From assembly GCA_947259005.1 (NCBI GenBank), contig CAMYKP010000009.1, forward strand, positions 1 through 64,000: a DNA stretch of 64,000 nt, given 5' to 3'. Every line of letters starts with the position of its first letter. Position 1 is the stretch's first letter. The notes beneath the pieces are model-generated. The model worked only from the letters and a program-made list of their open reading frames with translations, did not search any database and was not told the DNA's origin. Shown here piece after piece: positions 16,957 through 26,996 of this stretch. A program made the translations under genes and the position numbers. The stretch comes from an uncultured Parasphingopyxis sp. (GTDB lineage: Bacteria > Pseudomonadota > Alphaproteobacteria > Sphingomonadales > Sphingomonadaceae).

Positions 16957-18189
16957 TTAGACCGCCGCCTTCAGCGCGTCGACCAGATCGGTCTTTTCCC
17001 ATGGGAAGCTGTCGCCTTCGGCCTTGCGTCCGAAATGCCCATAAGCAGCAGTCTGTTTGTAGATCGGCTTGTTGAGGCCCAGATGCTCGCGGATGCCGCG
17101 CGGGGTCAGCCCGCGCAAAGACGGGATAGCCATGATCGCCTCTTCGATGGCCTCTTCGTCGACTGTGCCGGTTCCATGGGTATCGACATAGAGCGACAGC
17201 GGCTCGGACACGCCGATCGCATAGGCAAGCTGGATTGTGCAGCGTTTGGCAAGGCCGGCTGCGACGATGTTTTTCGCCAGATAGCGGGTGATATAGGCAG
17301 CAGAGCGATCGACCTTTGTGGGATCCTTGCCGCTGAACGCGCCGCCGCCATGCGGGGCTGCGCCGCCATAGGTGTCGACAATGATCTTGCGACCGGTCAG
17401 CCCTGCATCGCCGTCCGGTCCGCCAATCTCGAAAGCGCCGGTCGGGTTGATGTGATAGACGGTGTCGTCGGAAAGCAGTTCGGCAGGGATGATATCCGCA
17501 ACCGCGCTTTTAACATAGGCCTTGAGCTCGGCCTCCTTCTCGCCGGTATGATAGCCCTTGGCGTGCTGGGTCGATACGACGATCGCCGTGCAGGCAACCG
17601 GTTTGCCGTTTTCAAACCGCAGCGTAACCTGGCTCTTGCTGTCAGGCTCGAGGAAAGGCGCGATGCCGCTTTTGCGGTCGGCGGCCATGCGTTCGAGGAT
17701 CTTGTGCGAATAGTCGAGCGTTGCCGGCATGAGGTCCGGCGTTTCGTCACAGGCAAAACCGAACATGATGCCCTGGTCGCCCGCGCCTTCATCCTTGTTG
17801 CTGCCTTCGTCGCCGGCATCCACGCCTTGTGCAATTTCCGTCGACTGGCCGTGGAGATGGTTTTCAAACTCCAGCGATTCCCAGTGAAAGCCCTCTTGCT
17901 CATAGCCGATTTCACGGATCGTGTGGCGCACCGCCTGTTCGATCTCGTCGCGGGCACCGGGCGCCCAGCCGCCATTTTCGGGCCATGTCTGCTGATCGTA
18001 CATCGGCTTGCAGCGAATTTCCCCGGCCAGCACGACGCGCTGTGTCGTCGTCATCGTCTCGCAGGCGATTCGCGCCTCAGGATCTTTCGACAGCATCAGA
18101 TCGACAATCGCATCCGATACCTGGTCGGAAACCTTGTCGGGATGGCCTTCAGAAACGCTTTCGGACGTGAAGAGATAATTGCTGCGCAT
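16957..18189 (-). CDS. metK: S-adenosylmethionine synthetase
   Basis: Makes SAM from methionine and ATP. 410 residues, slightly longer than E. coli MetK as usual in this class. N-terminal [21 protein letters not shown] (residues 6-26), the hexapeptide region [12 protein letters not shown] (about 134-145), [20 protein letters not shown] and [13 protein letters not shown] are intact. Ribosome binding site GAGGAAA before ATG 18189. Upstream is a hairpin followed by a T-rich run that may control expression. Confidence 0.98.
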   Translation of the reverse strand: MRSNYLFTSESVSEGHPDKVSDQVSDAIVDLMLSKDPEARIACETMTTTQRVVLAGEIRCKPMYDQQTWPENGGWAPGARDEIEQAVRHTIREIGYEQEGFHWESLEFENHLHGQSTEIAQGVDAGDEGSNKDEGAGDQGIMFGFACDETPDLMPATLDYSHKILERMAADRKSGIAPFLEPDSKSQVTLRFENGKPVACTAIVVSTQHAKGYHTGEKEAELKAYVKSAVADIIPAELLSDDTVYHINPTGAFEIGGPDGDAGLTGRKIIVDTYGGAAPHGGGAFSGKDPTKVDRSAAYITRYLAKNIVAAGLAKRCTIQLAYAIGVSEPLSLYVDTHGTGTVDEEAIEEAIMAIPSLRGLTPRGIREHLGLNKPIYKQTAAYGHFGRKAEGDSFPWEKTDLVDALKAAV

Positions 18190-18199
18190 GCTTTTCCTC

Positions 18200-18246
18200 G
18201 GTCAAATAAAGAAGGACCGGCAAGGCCATCTCGGCACGTCCGGTCC
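18200..18246 (-). terminator. Terminator-like hairpin between lnt and metK (possible metK attenuator)
   Basis: On the minus strand GGACCGG and CCGGTCC form a 7-bp perfect stem, with an inner GCC/GGC stem inside a symmetric internal loop. TTCTTTATTTG follows. It begins 26 bases after the lnt stop and ends only about 10-20 bases before the metK ribosome binding site, so it could terminate lnt transcription or attenuate metK. No known SAM riboswitch class is recognised. Confidence 0.55.
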
Positions 18247-18271
18247 GCATATAAAGAATTCCTTATGTCCC

Positions 18272-19801
18272 TTAACGGGCGCGGCGCATGAGTGCAAATG
18301 CCAATCCGGCCAGCAGCAGGGCGAAAATGAGCGGGATCATGTTGCCATGGCGCGCGAAGAAGGTCGGCGGATGGGCTCGGGGAAGCCGGGTGTCGATGGT
18401 CCCGGCTTCGCGATAGGGAATATGGTCGGTGATCCGCCCGCTGGCATCGATCACGGCCGATATGCCCGTCGGCGTCGAACGGATCACCGGCAGCCCCTCT
18501 TCGATTGCCCGCAGCCGCGCCTGGGCAAGATGCTGGGGCGGTCCCCAAGTGCCGAACCAGGCATCGTTGGAAGGATTGAAGATGAAGTCGGGGCGGTTGG
18601 CCGGGTCCGCAACGCGGCCCGAAAAGTTGATTTCATAGCATATCTGCCCGCCGACCAGGCCAAAGCCGGGCAGGGAAATTGTTCGCGGCCCCGGTCCCGG
18701 CCAGAAATCGAGATCGCCCGGTGCAAGCCGCGACATGCCGACTGCTTCGAAAAAGCCCCTCAACGGTAAATATTCACCGAAATGCACAAGGTTTGCCTTG
18801 TCATAGCGTCCGATCATCTCGGCCTCGGCATTCATCGCATACAGGCTGTTCCGGGCTCCCACGACGCGCCGGTTGCCGCCGGGATCGGTCTCGATGATCA
18901 ATTTGGTCGCGCCGAGCAGCAGGATGTCATCGGGGCCGAGAAGGCTGGCGATGCGGAACCGCGCCAGCGGCTCATCCTCGATAAAGTCGGGAACGGCCGC
19001 TTCGGGCCAGAAGATCAGGCGCGGCGCACTACCGGTTTCGCCGGTGGTATCTGCAAGCCGCTGGAAATTGCGCGCGGCAAATTCCGTTTCCCACTTTTCG
19101 GACTGGTCGATATTGGGCTGGATCACGCGGATCAGGGGCTGGGGCACCTGATTTGCAACCGGCGTACCCTCAATCGGAATGGTATTCAGCGTGCCAATTC
19201 CGACGACCAGGACGGGCAAGAGCAGAGCGGCGGCCGCACCCTTCCATTGCGATCGGAAAGCGAGGAAAACCCCGCCCGCCATCACTACGATCAGACCCGA
19301 CAGGCCATATGTGCCAAGCCAGGAGGTTGAGCCGGCCGCCCAGGCGCTCATGTTCATATCGCTCACGGTGATCGCTGCCAGCGGGTTCCAGGCGAAGCTG
19401 AACAGGATGGTCGCGCGCAGATATTCGGTGACGATCCAGGCGGCGGCGAAGAGCAGGACGAAAGTCACCGGCATGCCCTTGCCGATCCGCCAGGCCAGTG
19501 CCGTCGCAAGACCGGGAAATAGCGAAAGGTAGAGCGCGGCGATCACGACGGCGAGCCAGCCAAGCCAGGGGGGCATGGCGGCCTGATAGGTGAAAGATGT
19601 CGCGATCCAGTTCAGCCCGATGGCGAAATGGCCAAGGCCGAAAGCGTAACCGGTTGCGAAGGCGCTACGCATTCGTTCGACATTCAGTGTTAGCGCGATC
19701 AGCAGGGCAAGACCCACCAATGTGAACGGCCAGAGGCCGAGCGGCGCAAAGCCCGTGGCCGACACTGCACCGGCGGCAAAAGCGAGGAGCAAGGCGCGCA
19801 T
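18272..19801 (-). CDS. lnt: Apolipoprotein N-acyltransferase
   Basis: Inner-membrane enzyme adding the third acyl chain to lipoproteins. 509 residues: about seven hydrophobic segments in residues 1-200, then the periplasmic nitrilase domain. The catalytic triad positions are visible as the Glu in [10 protein letters not shown], the Lys region after [12 protein letters not shown], and Cys in [13 protein letters not shown] final membrane helix is at the C-terminus. It normally follows corC. Here two unrelated genes lie between. The window encodes several lipoprotein clients, including BamD. Confidence 0.95.
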   Translation of the reverse strand: MRALLLAFAAGAVSATGFAPLGLWPFTLVGLALLIALTLNVERMRSAFATGYAFGLGHFAIGLNWIATSFTYQAAMPPWLGWLAVVIAALYLSLFPGLATALAWRIGKGMPVTFVLLFAAAWIVTEYLRATILFSFAWNPLAAITVSDMNMSAWAAGSTSWLGTYGLSGLIVVMAGGVFLAFRSQWKGAAAALLLPVLVVGIGTLNTIPIEGTPVANQVPQPLIRVIQPNIDQSEKWETEFAARNFQRLADTTGETGSAPRLIFWPEAAVPDFIEDEPLARFRIASLLGPDDILLLGATKLIIETDPGGNRRVVGARNSLYAMNAEAEMIGRYDKANLVHFGEYLPLRGFFEAVGMSRLAPGDLDFWPGPGPRTISLPGFGLVGGQICYEINFSGRVADPANRPDFIFNPSNDAWFGTWGPPQHLAQARLRAIEEGLPVIRSTPTGISAVIDASGRITDHIPYREAGTIDTRLPRAHPPTFFARHGNMIPLIFALLLAGLAFALMRRAR

Positions 19802-19889
19802 GGCATGGCTATTGCGCGGGACGGGCCTGATTTCAATTGCTAACGGAAAGTCCGTTCCTGAATGCGCCGCTTTGTCCTATGATTGCGCG

Positions 19890-20315
19890 ATGACTGATCT
19901 TCCGCCTTTCCATCTGGCTTTTGCCGTTCACGACCTTGCCGCGGCGCGCGCATTCTATGGTGACATTCTGGGCTGCGGGGAGGGGCGGTCTTCCGAGCGC
20001 TGGATCGATTTCGATTTTTTCGGCCACCAGATCGTGGCGCATCTCGACGAGGGGTGCGGCGGGGAGCGGACCAGCAATCCCGTCGATGGCCATGACGTGC
20101 CCGTGCCCCATTTCGGCGCAGTGCTGGACTGGGACAGTTTTGCAGCGCTGCGCGCGCGGCTGGAGGAGGCGGGAATCGACTGGGTGATCGAGCCCTATTT
20201 GCGGTTCGAAGGATTGCCCGGGGAACAGGCGACGATGTTCATTCTCGATCCGAGCAACAATGCGCTGGAGTTCAAGGCTTTTCGCAACCCCGATCGGCTT
20301 TTTGCCAAAAACTAG
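19890..20315 (+). CDS. VOC (glyoxalase/dioxygenase) superfamily protein
   Basis: 141 residues from ATG 19890, chosen because homologous N-termini start right before the first beta strand ([19 protein letters not shown]). The paired beta-alpha-beta modules are seen, with metal-ligand candidates His8 in PFHLAF, His at ..VPHFGAVL.., and Glu in NALEFKAF near the C-terminus. This resembles extradiol dioxygenase-like VOC proteins. The substrate cannot be predicted. It is divergent from lnt and convergent with the sorbosone dehydrogenase-like gene, the stops overlapping by 4 bases. Confidence 0.88.
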   Translation: MTDLPPFHLAFAVHDLAAARAFYGDILGCGEGRSSERWIDFDFFGHQIVAHLDEGCGGERTSNPVDGHDVPVPHFGAVLDWDSFAALRARLEEAGIDWVIEPYLRFEGLPGEQATMFILDPSNNALEFKAFRNPDRLFAKN

Positions 20316-21679
20316 CTTTCGTCGTCGCTCGCTTGGGGCCTCGCCGAAGGATTGCTGACCCGCCAGATCCGGTTGCCGACATCGTCTGCCACCAGAAGCG
20401 CGCCCGTTGCATCGGTCATCACGCCGACGGGTCTGCCCCGTGCCTCGCCATCCTCGTTGAGAAAGCCGGTCAGCACATCGACCATCGCTCCTTCCGGACG
20501 GCCATTTACGAAGGGCACGAACACGACCTTATAGCCGGAACGCGGTCTGCGGTTCCATGAACCGTGCTGGCCGATAAAGGCGCCGTTGCTGAACCGGGTG
20601 CCGAGCCTTGCCCGGTCCGCAAATTCGAGACCCAGCGATGCCGTATGCGGCCCCAGCGCGTAATCGGGTACCCGCGCATATTCGAGCATGCGCGGCGTCA
20701 TCGGAACGACACGCTCATCGAGATAACGGCCCCAGTAAACGCCCGGCCAGCCAAAATGCGCGCCGAATACGACTTCGGTCAGATAGTCGGGAACGAGATC
20801 GCCGCCGAGCATGTCGCGCTCATTGACCACCGTGTAGAGACGATTGCGATTGGGCTCCCAGTCCAGCCCGACCGGATTGCGCAGGCCTGCCGCGAAAACG
20901 CGGAACGCGCGGTCCTCGACATTCACTTCCAGTACGGCGGCCCGGTTTTCTTCGGCGGCCATGCCATTCTCGCCGATATTGCTCGTCGATCCGACGGCGA
21001 CATAGAGAAGATTGGGATTGTCGGGATGGGCCACGACATTCCTGGTCCAATGGCTGTTGGGCGCATTGGCAGGCAGCTCGACGATCAACTCGCCTTCGCC
21101 TTCGATTTCGGTCTGGCCGGGTTCGAAGGAAAAGCGGAGCAGCGCATCGGTGTTCGCGACATAGAGATAGCCATCGGTGACCGTCATCCCGAAAGGCGAG
21201 TTCAGGCCGTTATCGGGACCCAGCAGCGCGGATCGCTGATCGACCGTTCCGTTTCCATCCACATCGCGCAGCAATGTGATGCGGTTCGCCGAGGGCCCGA
21301 GCGCCCCGGCGCGGGTCATCAGCCGGCGTTCGAACCAGCCGGTTATGCCGCTATATTCCTTCGGCGGCTGCCGGGATTCGGCAACCAGCACATCGCCGTT
21401 TTCGAGCGTCAGCATCCAGCGTGGATGATCGAGATCGTCGGCGAACAGATTGACTGCCAGCCCGTCTGCGGGCGTCGGCATTTCGCCTTCATTCCAACCG
21501 ACTGCCTCGGCGACATTGATCGTCGGGAGCGTTTCTTCGCGCGGCGCCGTGATTTGCGGTGTCGTGCCGCTCACTGCCTCAACGCTGAGACGGGCTTCAT
21601 GCGGGCGAATCATCAGCCAAATAACGACCCCGAGCACGATCAGCGCGAACAGGATTATGATCAGTCTTCTGCGGGTCAT
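20312..21679 (-). CDS. PQQ-dependent sugar (sorbosone-type) dehydrogenase, membrane-anchored
   Basis: 455 residues. An N-terminal transmembrane anchor ([21 protein letters not shown]) places the beta-propeller in the periplasm. Propeller motifs include [62 protein letters not shown] and [14 protein letters not shown], the pattern of L-sorbosone/glucose dehydrogenases. The substrate is unknown. ATG 21679 overlaps the corC stop (ATGA), so it is translated with corC, an unusual partnership. It is only loosely similar to the propeller encoded at 12601. Confidence 0.85.
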   Translation of the reverse strand: MTRRRLIIILFALIVLGVVIWLMIRPHEARLSVEAVSGTTPQITAPREETLPTINVAEAVGWNEGEMPTPADGLAVNLFADDLDHPRWMLTLENGDVLVAESRQPPKEYSGITGWFERRLMTRAGALGPSANRITLLRDVDGNGTVDQRSALLGPDNGLNSPFGMTVTDGYLYVANTDALLRFSFEPGQTEIEGEGELIVELPANAPNSHWTRNVVAHPDNPNLLYVAVGSTSNIGENGMAAEENRAAVLEVNVEDRAFRVFAAGLRNPVGLDWEPNRNRLYTVVNERDMLGGDLVPDYLTEVVFGAHFGWPGVYWGRYLDERVVPMTPRMLEYARVPDYALGPHTASLGLEFADRARLGTRFSNGAFIGQHGSWNRRPRSGYKVVFVPFVNGRPEGAMVDVLTGFLNEDGEARGRPVGVMTDATGALLVADDVGNRIWRVSNPSARPQASDDES

Positions 21680-22587
21680 TTCCTGCCTCTTCCTGTTTCA
21701 TCGTCATCGCCGGGCGGATGCAATTTCAAGCGGGTCACCCGTTTGCTGTCCCCCTCGGTCACTTCTAGCTGCCAGCCGCTGGGATGCTCGAGCATATCGC
21801 CTTCCGTCGGCACGCGGCCGGCAAGGACAAAGGCCAGCCCGCCGAGCGTATCCACATCTTCGTCGATTTCGCCCAGTCGCTCATCGACAATTTCCGCGAC
21901 ATCATCCAGCTCCGCCCGGGCTTCCGCTTCCCAATGGCCTTGCGGCATTTCGACCAGCAACTCGCTTGCTTCCTCGTCATGCTCGTCTTCGATCTCACCG
22001 ACAATTTCCTCGACGATGTCTTCGATGGTCACGATGCCCTCGGTACCTGAATATTCATCAAGCACGATGGCCATATGGGTCCGGGTAAGCTGCATCTCGG
22101 CCAGCAGGTCGAGCACGCCCATGGATTCTGGAACATAGCGCGGTTCCCGAATGAAACTTTCAATGGTTTCCGGGCGCGGTTCGTCCGAGACAAGAACGGC
22201 AAAAATGTCGCGGATATGGATCATGCCGATCACTTCATCGAGCGTTTCGCGATAGACGGGAAGGCGGCTGTGACCGGCTTCCGAAAAGACTTTCACGACC
22301 GCGTCAAAACTCTCTTTTTCCTCGACCGCGATAATATCGGCCCGGGGCACGCAAACATCGTCGGCTGTCGTTTCGCCGAAATGCAGCAGCCGCTTGAGCA
22401 TCTGCCGTTCGACGGTGGAAAGATCGCCATTGTCGATGGGTTCCGCGTCATGTTCGTCGATCGCGGCTTCCAGCTCGTCCCGCAGGGTCGGTTCGCCATT
22501 TTCTCCGAAGATGAGGCTGCGAAGGCCTTTCCAGATGCGCCCGCCGCTTTGTTCGGTGGACGCGGTGCTACGCGAGTCGTCTGACAT
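21676..22587 (-). CDS. corC: CorC/HlyC-type CBS-domain protein
   Basis: 303 residues with two CBS domains (about residues 75-195: [20 protein letters not shown], then [20 protein letters not shown]) and a C-terminal CorC_HlyC transporter-associated domain ([20 protein letters not shown]). It lacks the DUF21 membrane domain, as is usual for the short CorC form next to ybeY and lnt. The role in magnesium/cobalt homeostasis is inferred from enterobacterial CorC. It sits 12 bases after ybeY in the miaB-phoH-ybeY-corC string. Confidence 0.9.
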   Translation of the reverse strand: MSDDSRSTASTEQSGGRIWKGLRSLIFGENGEPTLRDELEAAIDEHDAEPIDNGDLSTVERQMLKRLLHFGETTADDVCVPRADIIAVEEKESFDAVVKVFSEAGHSRLPVYRETLDEVIGMIHIRDIFAVLVSDEPRPETIESFIREPRYVPESMGVLDLLAEMQLTRTHMAIVLDEYSGTEGIVTIEDIVEEIVGEIEDEHDEEASELLVEMPQGHWEAEARAELDDVAEIVDERLGEIDEDVDTLGGLAFVLAGRVPTEGDMLEHPSGWQLEVTEGDSKRVTRLKLHPPGDDDETGRGRK

Positions 22588-22599
22588 AAAGTTGAATTG

Positions 22600-23124
22600 C
22601 TATACCTCGTTCACTGTCGCAGCGGGTTTGTAGGGATCGGCGAGGCCCAGTGCTGCGAGCGCGGATCGCTCCATCGCTTCCATTGCCTCGGCCTCGGCTT
22701 CACCCGTTTCATGGTCATAGCCTAGCAAATGCAACATGCCATGGACAATAAGATGGGTCGCATGATCTTCGACGGCAATATTCTTCTCGTCCGCTTCGGC
22801 CTGGCAGACGCCCCGGGCGAGCACGATATCGCCGAGCAGCACTTCGCCGTCATCGCTGTTGGCGAGCGCGCCAAGCATGTCCGGCTGGACCATCGGAAAG
22901 GAAAGCACGTTGGTTGGCTTGTCCTTCTCGCGATAGGTCGCGTTCAGACTCTGCACCTCTTCATTGTCCGTCAACTTGATGGAAATCTCGAGTGTCACGG
23001 CCTCATTCGCCAGGTCCCCAAAGGGAGTCTGGCGGATTGCCTGGGAGACGGCTTTGAGCGCCAGATCGTCCCAATCGGCCGTGTCCGGCCATTGATCTTC
23101 CCGTTGAACCGCGACTGCGATCAT
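22600..23124 (-). CDS. ybeY: Endoribonuclease YbeY (16S rRNA maturation)
   Basis: Single-strand endoribonuclease in 16S rRNA 3'-end maturation and 70S quality control. 174 residues. The zinc motif H-G-M-L-H-L-L-G-Y-D-H (three His) near residue 129 defines the family. RYREKDKPTNVLSFP is also conserved. ATG 23124 overlaps the phoH stop by four bases, so the two are translationally coupled. Confidence 0.96.
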   Translation of the reverse strand: MIAVAVQREDQWPDTADWDDLALKAVSQAIRQTPFGDLANEAVTLEISIKLTDNEEVQSLNATYREKDKPTNVLSFPMVQPDMLGALANSDDGEVLLGDIVLARGVCQAEADEKNIAVEDHATHLIVHGMLHLLGYDHETGEAEAEAMEAMERSALAALGLADPYKPAATVNEV

Positions 23125-24113
23125 CCGGAACCCTCATAGGCTTCGACAATCCGTCCGACGACCGGGTGGCGGACAACATCGCCGACGCCGAACCGGACCG
23201 TTGCAATACCTTCAATCCCTTCGAGCCGCGAAACTGCATCGGCGAGACCGGAAACGCCTTCGCCGGGCAGATCGACCTGCTTCGGATCGCCGCATACGAC
23301 CATCCGGCTGTTTTCGCCGAAACGCGTAAGGAACATTTTCATCTGCGCCGGAGTCGTATTTTGCGCCTCATCGAGAATCACAAAGGCATCGGCCAGCGTG
23401 CGCCCGCGCATGAAAGCGATCGGCGCGATCTCGATCTCGCCGCTGGTGATCCGCCGCTCGACCTGATCGCTCGGCAACATGTCGTAAAGCGCATCATAGA
23501 GCGGCCGCAGATAGGGATCGACTTTTTCCCGCATGTCACCGGGCAGGAAGCCGAGCCGCTCGCCAGCCTCCACGGCCGGGCGCGACAGGATCAACCGGTC
23601 GACGGAACCGGTGATAAGCTGGTGCACGGCCTGGGCGACGGCAAGATAGGTCTTGCCGGTTCCTGCTGGTCCGAGCGAAAAAATCACATCTTCGCGGGCC
23701 AGGGCCTCCATATAACGGGTCTGGGCGAGCGAGCGCGGGACGATGGTTTTCTTGCGCGTCCGGATCATCACCTTGGGCGGTTCGGACACATCCTTGCGCA
23801 CCACGCCATCAAGTGTGGGCTCGGCGGACATGGCGATCACGGCTTCTACGGCGCCCGCATCGATTTCCTGCCCCTCGGCGAGGCGATTATACAGGCCGGT
23901 CAAAACCTCGCGTGCGCGCTGGGCATTGGCCTCTTCACCCTCGATCGTCAGCTTGTTGCCGCGCGCGGCGATATAGACGCCAAGCCGGTTTTCGATGGCG
24001 ACGAGATTCTGGTCATATTCTCCGAACAAGCCGCCCAGAAGATCCTGTTTTTCGAATTCCAGATCCAGCCTGGTGCGGTCTTCACGCGGTTTCTGTGCAG
24101 CTTTTTTCGGCAT
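23121..24113 (-). CDS. phoH: PhoH-family ATPase
   Basis: 330 residues of a cytoplasmic P-loop ATPase with a short N-terminal KH-like region. Walker A is LGPAGTGKTYLAVAQ (about residue 148 onward), Walker B is FVILDEAQNT, and SRPAVEAGERLGFLPGD and GDPKQVDLP are family hallmarks. It is predicted to act with YbeY in rRNA handling because of the invariant neighbourhood. The biochemical role is uncertain. ATG 24113 shares its base with the end of miaB. Confidence 0.93.
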   Translation of the reverse strand: MPKKAAQKPREDRTRLDLEFEKQDLLGGLFGEYDQNLVAIENRLGVYIAARGNKLTIEGEEANAQRAREVLTGLYNRLAEGQEIDAGAVEAVIAMSAEPTLDGVVRKDVSEPPKVMIRTRKKTIVPRSLAQTRYMEALAREDVIFSLGPAGTGKTYLAVAQAVHQLITGSVDRLILSRPAVEAGERLGFLPGDMREKVDPYLRPLYDALYDMLPSDQVERRITSGEIEIAPIAFMRGRTLADAFVILDEAQNTTPAQMKMFLTRFGENSRMVVCGDPKQVDLPGEGVSGLADAVSRLEGIEGIATVRFGVGDVVRHPVVGRIVEAYEGSG

Positions 24114-25459
24114 CAGGCGGCTTCCTCTGCGGGCAGCGCTCCGGCGAGACTCCGTGGTCCGGCGGAAAGGATATCGACGTCGATCATTGTGCCGATCGGT
24201 TCGTCCGTTTCCAGATGAACCGATTGCAGCCAGGGCGATCTGCCGATTCGCTGTCCGGGCTTACGGCCATCGCGTTCCAGAAGGACCCGCGTCCGCTTGC
24301 CTATCGACTGCTGGTTAAATGCAATCTGCTGTTCATTCAGCAGGGTCTGAAGGCGCTGGAGACGCTCATCAGCCAGTTCCGGCGCAATGAAGGTTTCGGT
24401 CATTCCAGCAGCAGGGGTGCCGGGCCTTGCGCTGTATTTGAACGAGAAGGCCTGCGCATAATTGGTCGCGCGCACGATATCGAGCGTTGCCTCGAAATCA
24501 TCATCACTCTCACCGGGGAAGCCGACGATGAAATCGCCCGAGATCGCGATATCGGGCCGGGCTTCGCGCACCTGCTCGATTATGGCGAGATAGCTTGCCG
24601 CGCTGTGGCTGCGATTCATCGCTTTGAGGATCGGGTCGCTGCCGGACTGAACGGGAAGGTGAAGATAGGGCATCAGCGCTTCGACATCGCCATGCGCGCG
24701 GATCAGCCCTTCGGTCATGTCGTTGGGATGGCTGGTCGTGTAGCGGATCCGCTCCAGCCCTTCGATCCGGTCAAGCGCGCGAATGAGGCCGTCCAGCCCC
24801 TGCCGGTTGCCTGCATTGTCGTCCGCTTCCCAAGCGTTCACATTCTGCCCAAGCAGCGTGATCTCTTTCGCACCGGCATCGACCAGCGCCTTGGCCTCGT
24901 CGATCACCGCGTCCCATGGCCGCGATACTTCCGCGCCGCGCGTATAGGGTACGACGCAATAGGTGCAGAATTTGTCGCACCCTTCCTGAACCGTCAGAAA
25001 CGCGCTGGGTGCCTGTTTCGCGCGTTTCGGCAGCGCGCCGAATTTGGAGGCGACCGGCATGCCGGTATCGAGCGCGTCCTCCCCGCGTGCGGCTTTGGCG
25101 ACCAGCGCCGGGAGATTGTGATAGGCCTGCGGACCGACAACGATATCGACTTCGCGGGCGCGGCGCGGAATCTCGGCCCCTTCGGCCTGCGCAACGCAGC
25201 CCGCGACCGCGATCATCGGCTTTGATCCGTCGTCCCGGCGCAAACGGCCAATATCGGAATAGACCTTTTCGGCGGCTTTTTCGCGAATATGGCAGGTATT
25301 GAGCACGACGAGATCGGCTGCATCCGCATCGTCCACGGGCGCAAGGCCTTCGGCGTCCAGAAGCTCGGCCATGCGTTCGCCATCATAGACGTTCATCTGG
25401 CAGCCAAAGCTTTTGACGAAATAGCTTTTCGGATCGGTCCGACTGTTCGTTCGACTCAT
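24113..25459 (-). CDS. miaB: tRNA-2-methylthio-N6-dimethylallyladenosine synthase MiaB
   Basis: Radical-SAM methylthiotransferase acting on i6A37 of tRNA. 448 residues. The N-terminal UPF0004 domain has cluster-binding Cys20, Cys56 and Cys88. The radical SAM CxxxCxxC is in GCDKFCTYCVV. A C-terminal TRAM domain ends near GTMIDVDILSAGPRSLAG. GQNVNAWEAD matches the family's GQNVNAY motif. It is preceded 8 bases upstream by a plsC gene. Confidence 0.97.
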   Translation of the reverse strand: MSRTNSRTDPKSYFVKSFGCQMNVYDGERMAELLDAEGLAPVDDADAADLVVLNTCHIREKAAEKVYSDIGRLRRDDGSKPMIAVAGCVAQAEGAEIPRRAREVDIVVGPQAYHNLPALVAKAARGEDALDTGMPVASKFGALPKRAKQAPSAFLTVQEGCDKFCTYCVVPYTRGAEVSRPWDAVIDEAKALVDAGAKEITLLGQNVNAWEADDNAGNRQGLDGLIRALDRIEGLERIRYTTSHPNDMTEGLIRAHGDVEALMPYLHLPVQSGSDPILKAMNRSHSAASYLAIIEQVREARPDIAISGDFIVGFPGESDDDFEATLDIVRATNYAQAFSFKYSARPGTPAAGMTETFIAPELADERLQRLQTLLNEQQIAFNQQSIGKRTRVLLERDGRKPGQRIGRSPWLQSVHLETDEPIGTMIDVDILSAGPRSLAGALPAEEAA

Positions 25460-25467
25460 GGCCGCGC

Positions 25468-26256
25468 CTATAGGACAGGCTTGCCGCCAAGAGAAGCGGA
25501 GAGAGCATGGCGAATTTGCTCGCGTGCGGTTGCCGCAATCTCCTTGCGATCATTGCATTGCGTCGGATCGAAGGGTTTTAGAAATACGAGGCGTACCGGG
25601 ATCACGTCCCGCCGACACATAATCCGCCATGCATTGTGCGGCGCGCTCTCGTCACCAACCCATGCCGTTTCCGGTCCAAGGCCATAATAGTCGAGCAATA
25701 GCGGCTGTATGCGAATACCGCGTGGAGGCGGCGACAGAACGGCGAAGAGCGGTGGTTTGAAGGGCAACAGGCTGGTTCCGTCTGTTGTCGTGCCTTCGGG
25801 GAAAATCGTGACCGGCTGGTGATCCTTCAGCGCTTCCCGGAGCGTCTCGACCTGACCGGCTACGCTGAGCTTATTTGTGCGTGAGACGAAAACGGTATTG
25901 TTGATACCGGCAAGCCAGCCAATAACCGGCCATTTGGCGATTCCGTCCTGCGCGACAAAAGCGGCACGGGTAACGCCGCCGACTATCGGGATGTCCAGCC
26001 AGCTCAGATGGTTGGACACATAGAAGACATCCTCTTTCAGCCGGACGCCCTCAATCGCGATACGGACATTGCAGATCCAGGCGATGCCGAAAAGGAAGCG
26101 GGACGGCCAATGGGAAGGATAGCCGAGCATCTTGGTCAGATAGTGAGGCGGAAGGCAAAGCAGCAACAGGCCAAGCATGGCCAGAAAACGGAAGAGGAAC
26201 CGAACAGGCCCGAAAAAGCCTATCGGCGGGTAGCTTTCCGGTTCTTCCCTGCTCAC
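25468..26256 (-). CDS. 1-acyl-sn-glycerol-3-phosphate acyltransferase (PlsC family), second copy
   Basis: 262 residues using GTG 26256, selected because it forms a GTGA overlap with the upstream plsC stop and gives a sensible N-terminus (SREEPESYPPIGFFG). An N-terminal membrane helix is present. The acyltransferase motifs are NHLSWLD (HX4D), an arginine-containing second block VFVSRTNKL, FPEGTTTDG and a late ..VRLVFLKPFDP. It transfers an acyl chain in phospholipid or ornithine-lipid synthesis. Which of the two adjacent copies serves which lipid is unknown. Confidence 0.88.
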   Translation of the reverse strand: MSREEPESYPPIGFFGPVRFLFRFLAMLGLLLLCLPPHYLTKMLGYPSHWPSRFLFGIAWICNVRIAIEGVRLKEDVFYVSNHLSWLDIPIVGGVTRAAFVAQDGIAKWPVIGWLAGINNTVFVSRTNKLSVAGQVETLREALKDHQPVTIFPEGTTTDGTSLLPFKPPLFAVLSPPPRGIRIQPLLLDYYGLGPETAWVGDESAPHNAWRIMCRRDVIPVRLVFLKPFDPTQCNDRKEIAATAREQIRHALSASLGGKPVL

Positions 26257-26987
26257 GCCAGCTCGCGGTCGATCACCTGCCCGAGCGCGCTGGCAATGGC
26301 GGCTTCGCATTGCTCGGCAACATCCTTGCGATGCGAATTTTCGTCGATTGCTATGGGGTCCAGAAGGTGGATCGTGACATTCTCGACCGTGCGCCGCGCG
26401 AAAATCTGCCGGGCATTGGTCGCTGCATGCGAACCGCTCGGCCAGATCAGGTCTTTGCTATGTTCGCCATAATCGAGCGCTACCGGCTGCACGGAAATAT
26501 GGTCGACAGGCGGAATGACGGCGCCGAACAGGGCCGGTCGAAAGGGACGCAATATTCCATTGTCGAGTTTGCCTTCCGGAAAGAAGGCGACCGATGTCCC
26601 TTCGTTTAGCGCCTCCCGAATCCGATCGGCCTGCGCACCGGCGGCGCGGCGATCGCTGTTCGCAATATAGATTGTGCCGACCATTGTCGCGAGCCATCCG
26701 GCTATCGGCCAGTTGCGGACCGTTTCCTTTGATACGAAGGACGCGCCGGTTGCTCCGCCGATCAGGAGGATATCCATCCAGCTCTGATGATTGGATGCGA
26801 ACAGGATCGTGCCCTTGGCCCGCTCCCCGACAATTGTGGCGCGCATACCGCATGCGCGTGCGCACCAGCCGAGAAAGCGCTGCGGCCAGGGGGAGTTCAG
26901 TCGGAAAAGCCGCCATAGCAGGTGTAGCGGCACGCAAAGCAGGATCAGGCCTACCAGCCATGCCAGGCGAAACAGGAAGCGCGCCAA
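26253..26987 (-). CDS. 1-acyl-sn-glycerol-3-phosphate acyltransferase (PlsC family), first copy
   Basis: 244 residues with a hydrophobic N-terminal helix (LFRLAWLVGLILLCVPLHLL). Acyltransferase motif I is SNHQSWMD. The second block is TIYIANSDRR, motif III is FFPEGKLDNG, and motif IV is near HISVQPVALDYG. It is adjacent to and coupled with the second copy, with which it shares the general layout but limited identity, so this is an old duplication. It lies 10 bases downstream of fur, as in many alphaproteobacteria. Confidence 0.9.
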   Translation of the reverse strand: MARFLFRLAWLVGLILLCVPLHLLWRLFRLNSPWPQRFLGWCARACGMRATIVGERAKGTILFASNHQSWMDILLIGGATGASFVSKETVRNWPIAGWLATMVGTIYIANSDRRAAGAQADRIREALNEGTSVAFFPEGKLDNGILRPFRPALFGAVIPPVDHISVQPVALDYGEHSKDLIWPSGSHAATNARQIFARRTVENVTIHLLDPIAIDENSHRKDVAEQCEAAIASALGQVIDRELA

Positions 26988-26996
26988 CGGGCTGGC

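Noticed and set aside
18190..18271. A SAM-II or SAM/SAH riboswitch before metK
   Set aside because: The hairpin is real but none of the conserved sequence blocks of those classes could be recognised, so it is listed only as a hairpin.
15231..18291. Two long plus-strand frames (614 and 451 codons) opposite matB and metK
   Set aside because: Both are antisense to well-conserved enzymes and have no domain of their own.
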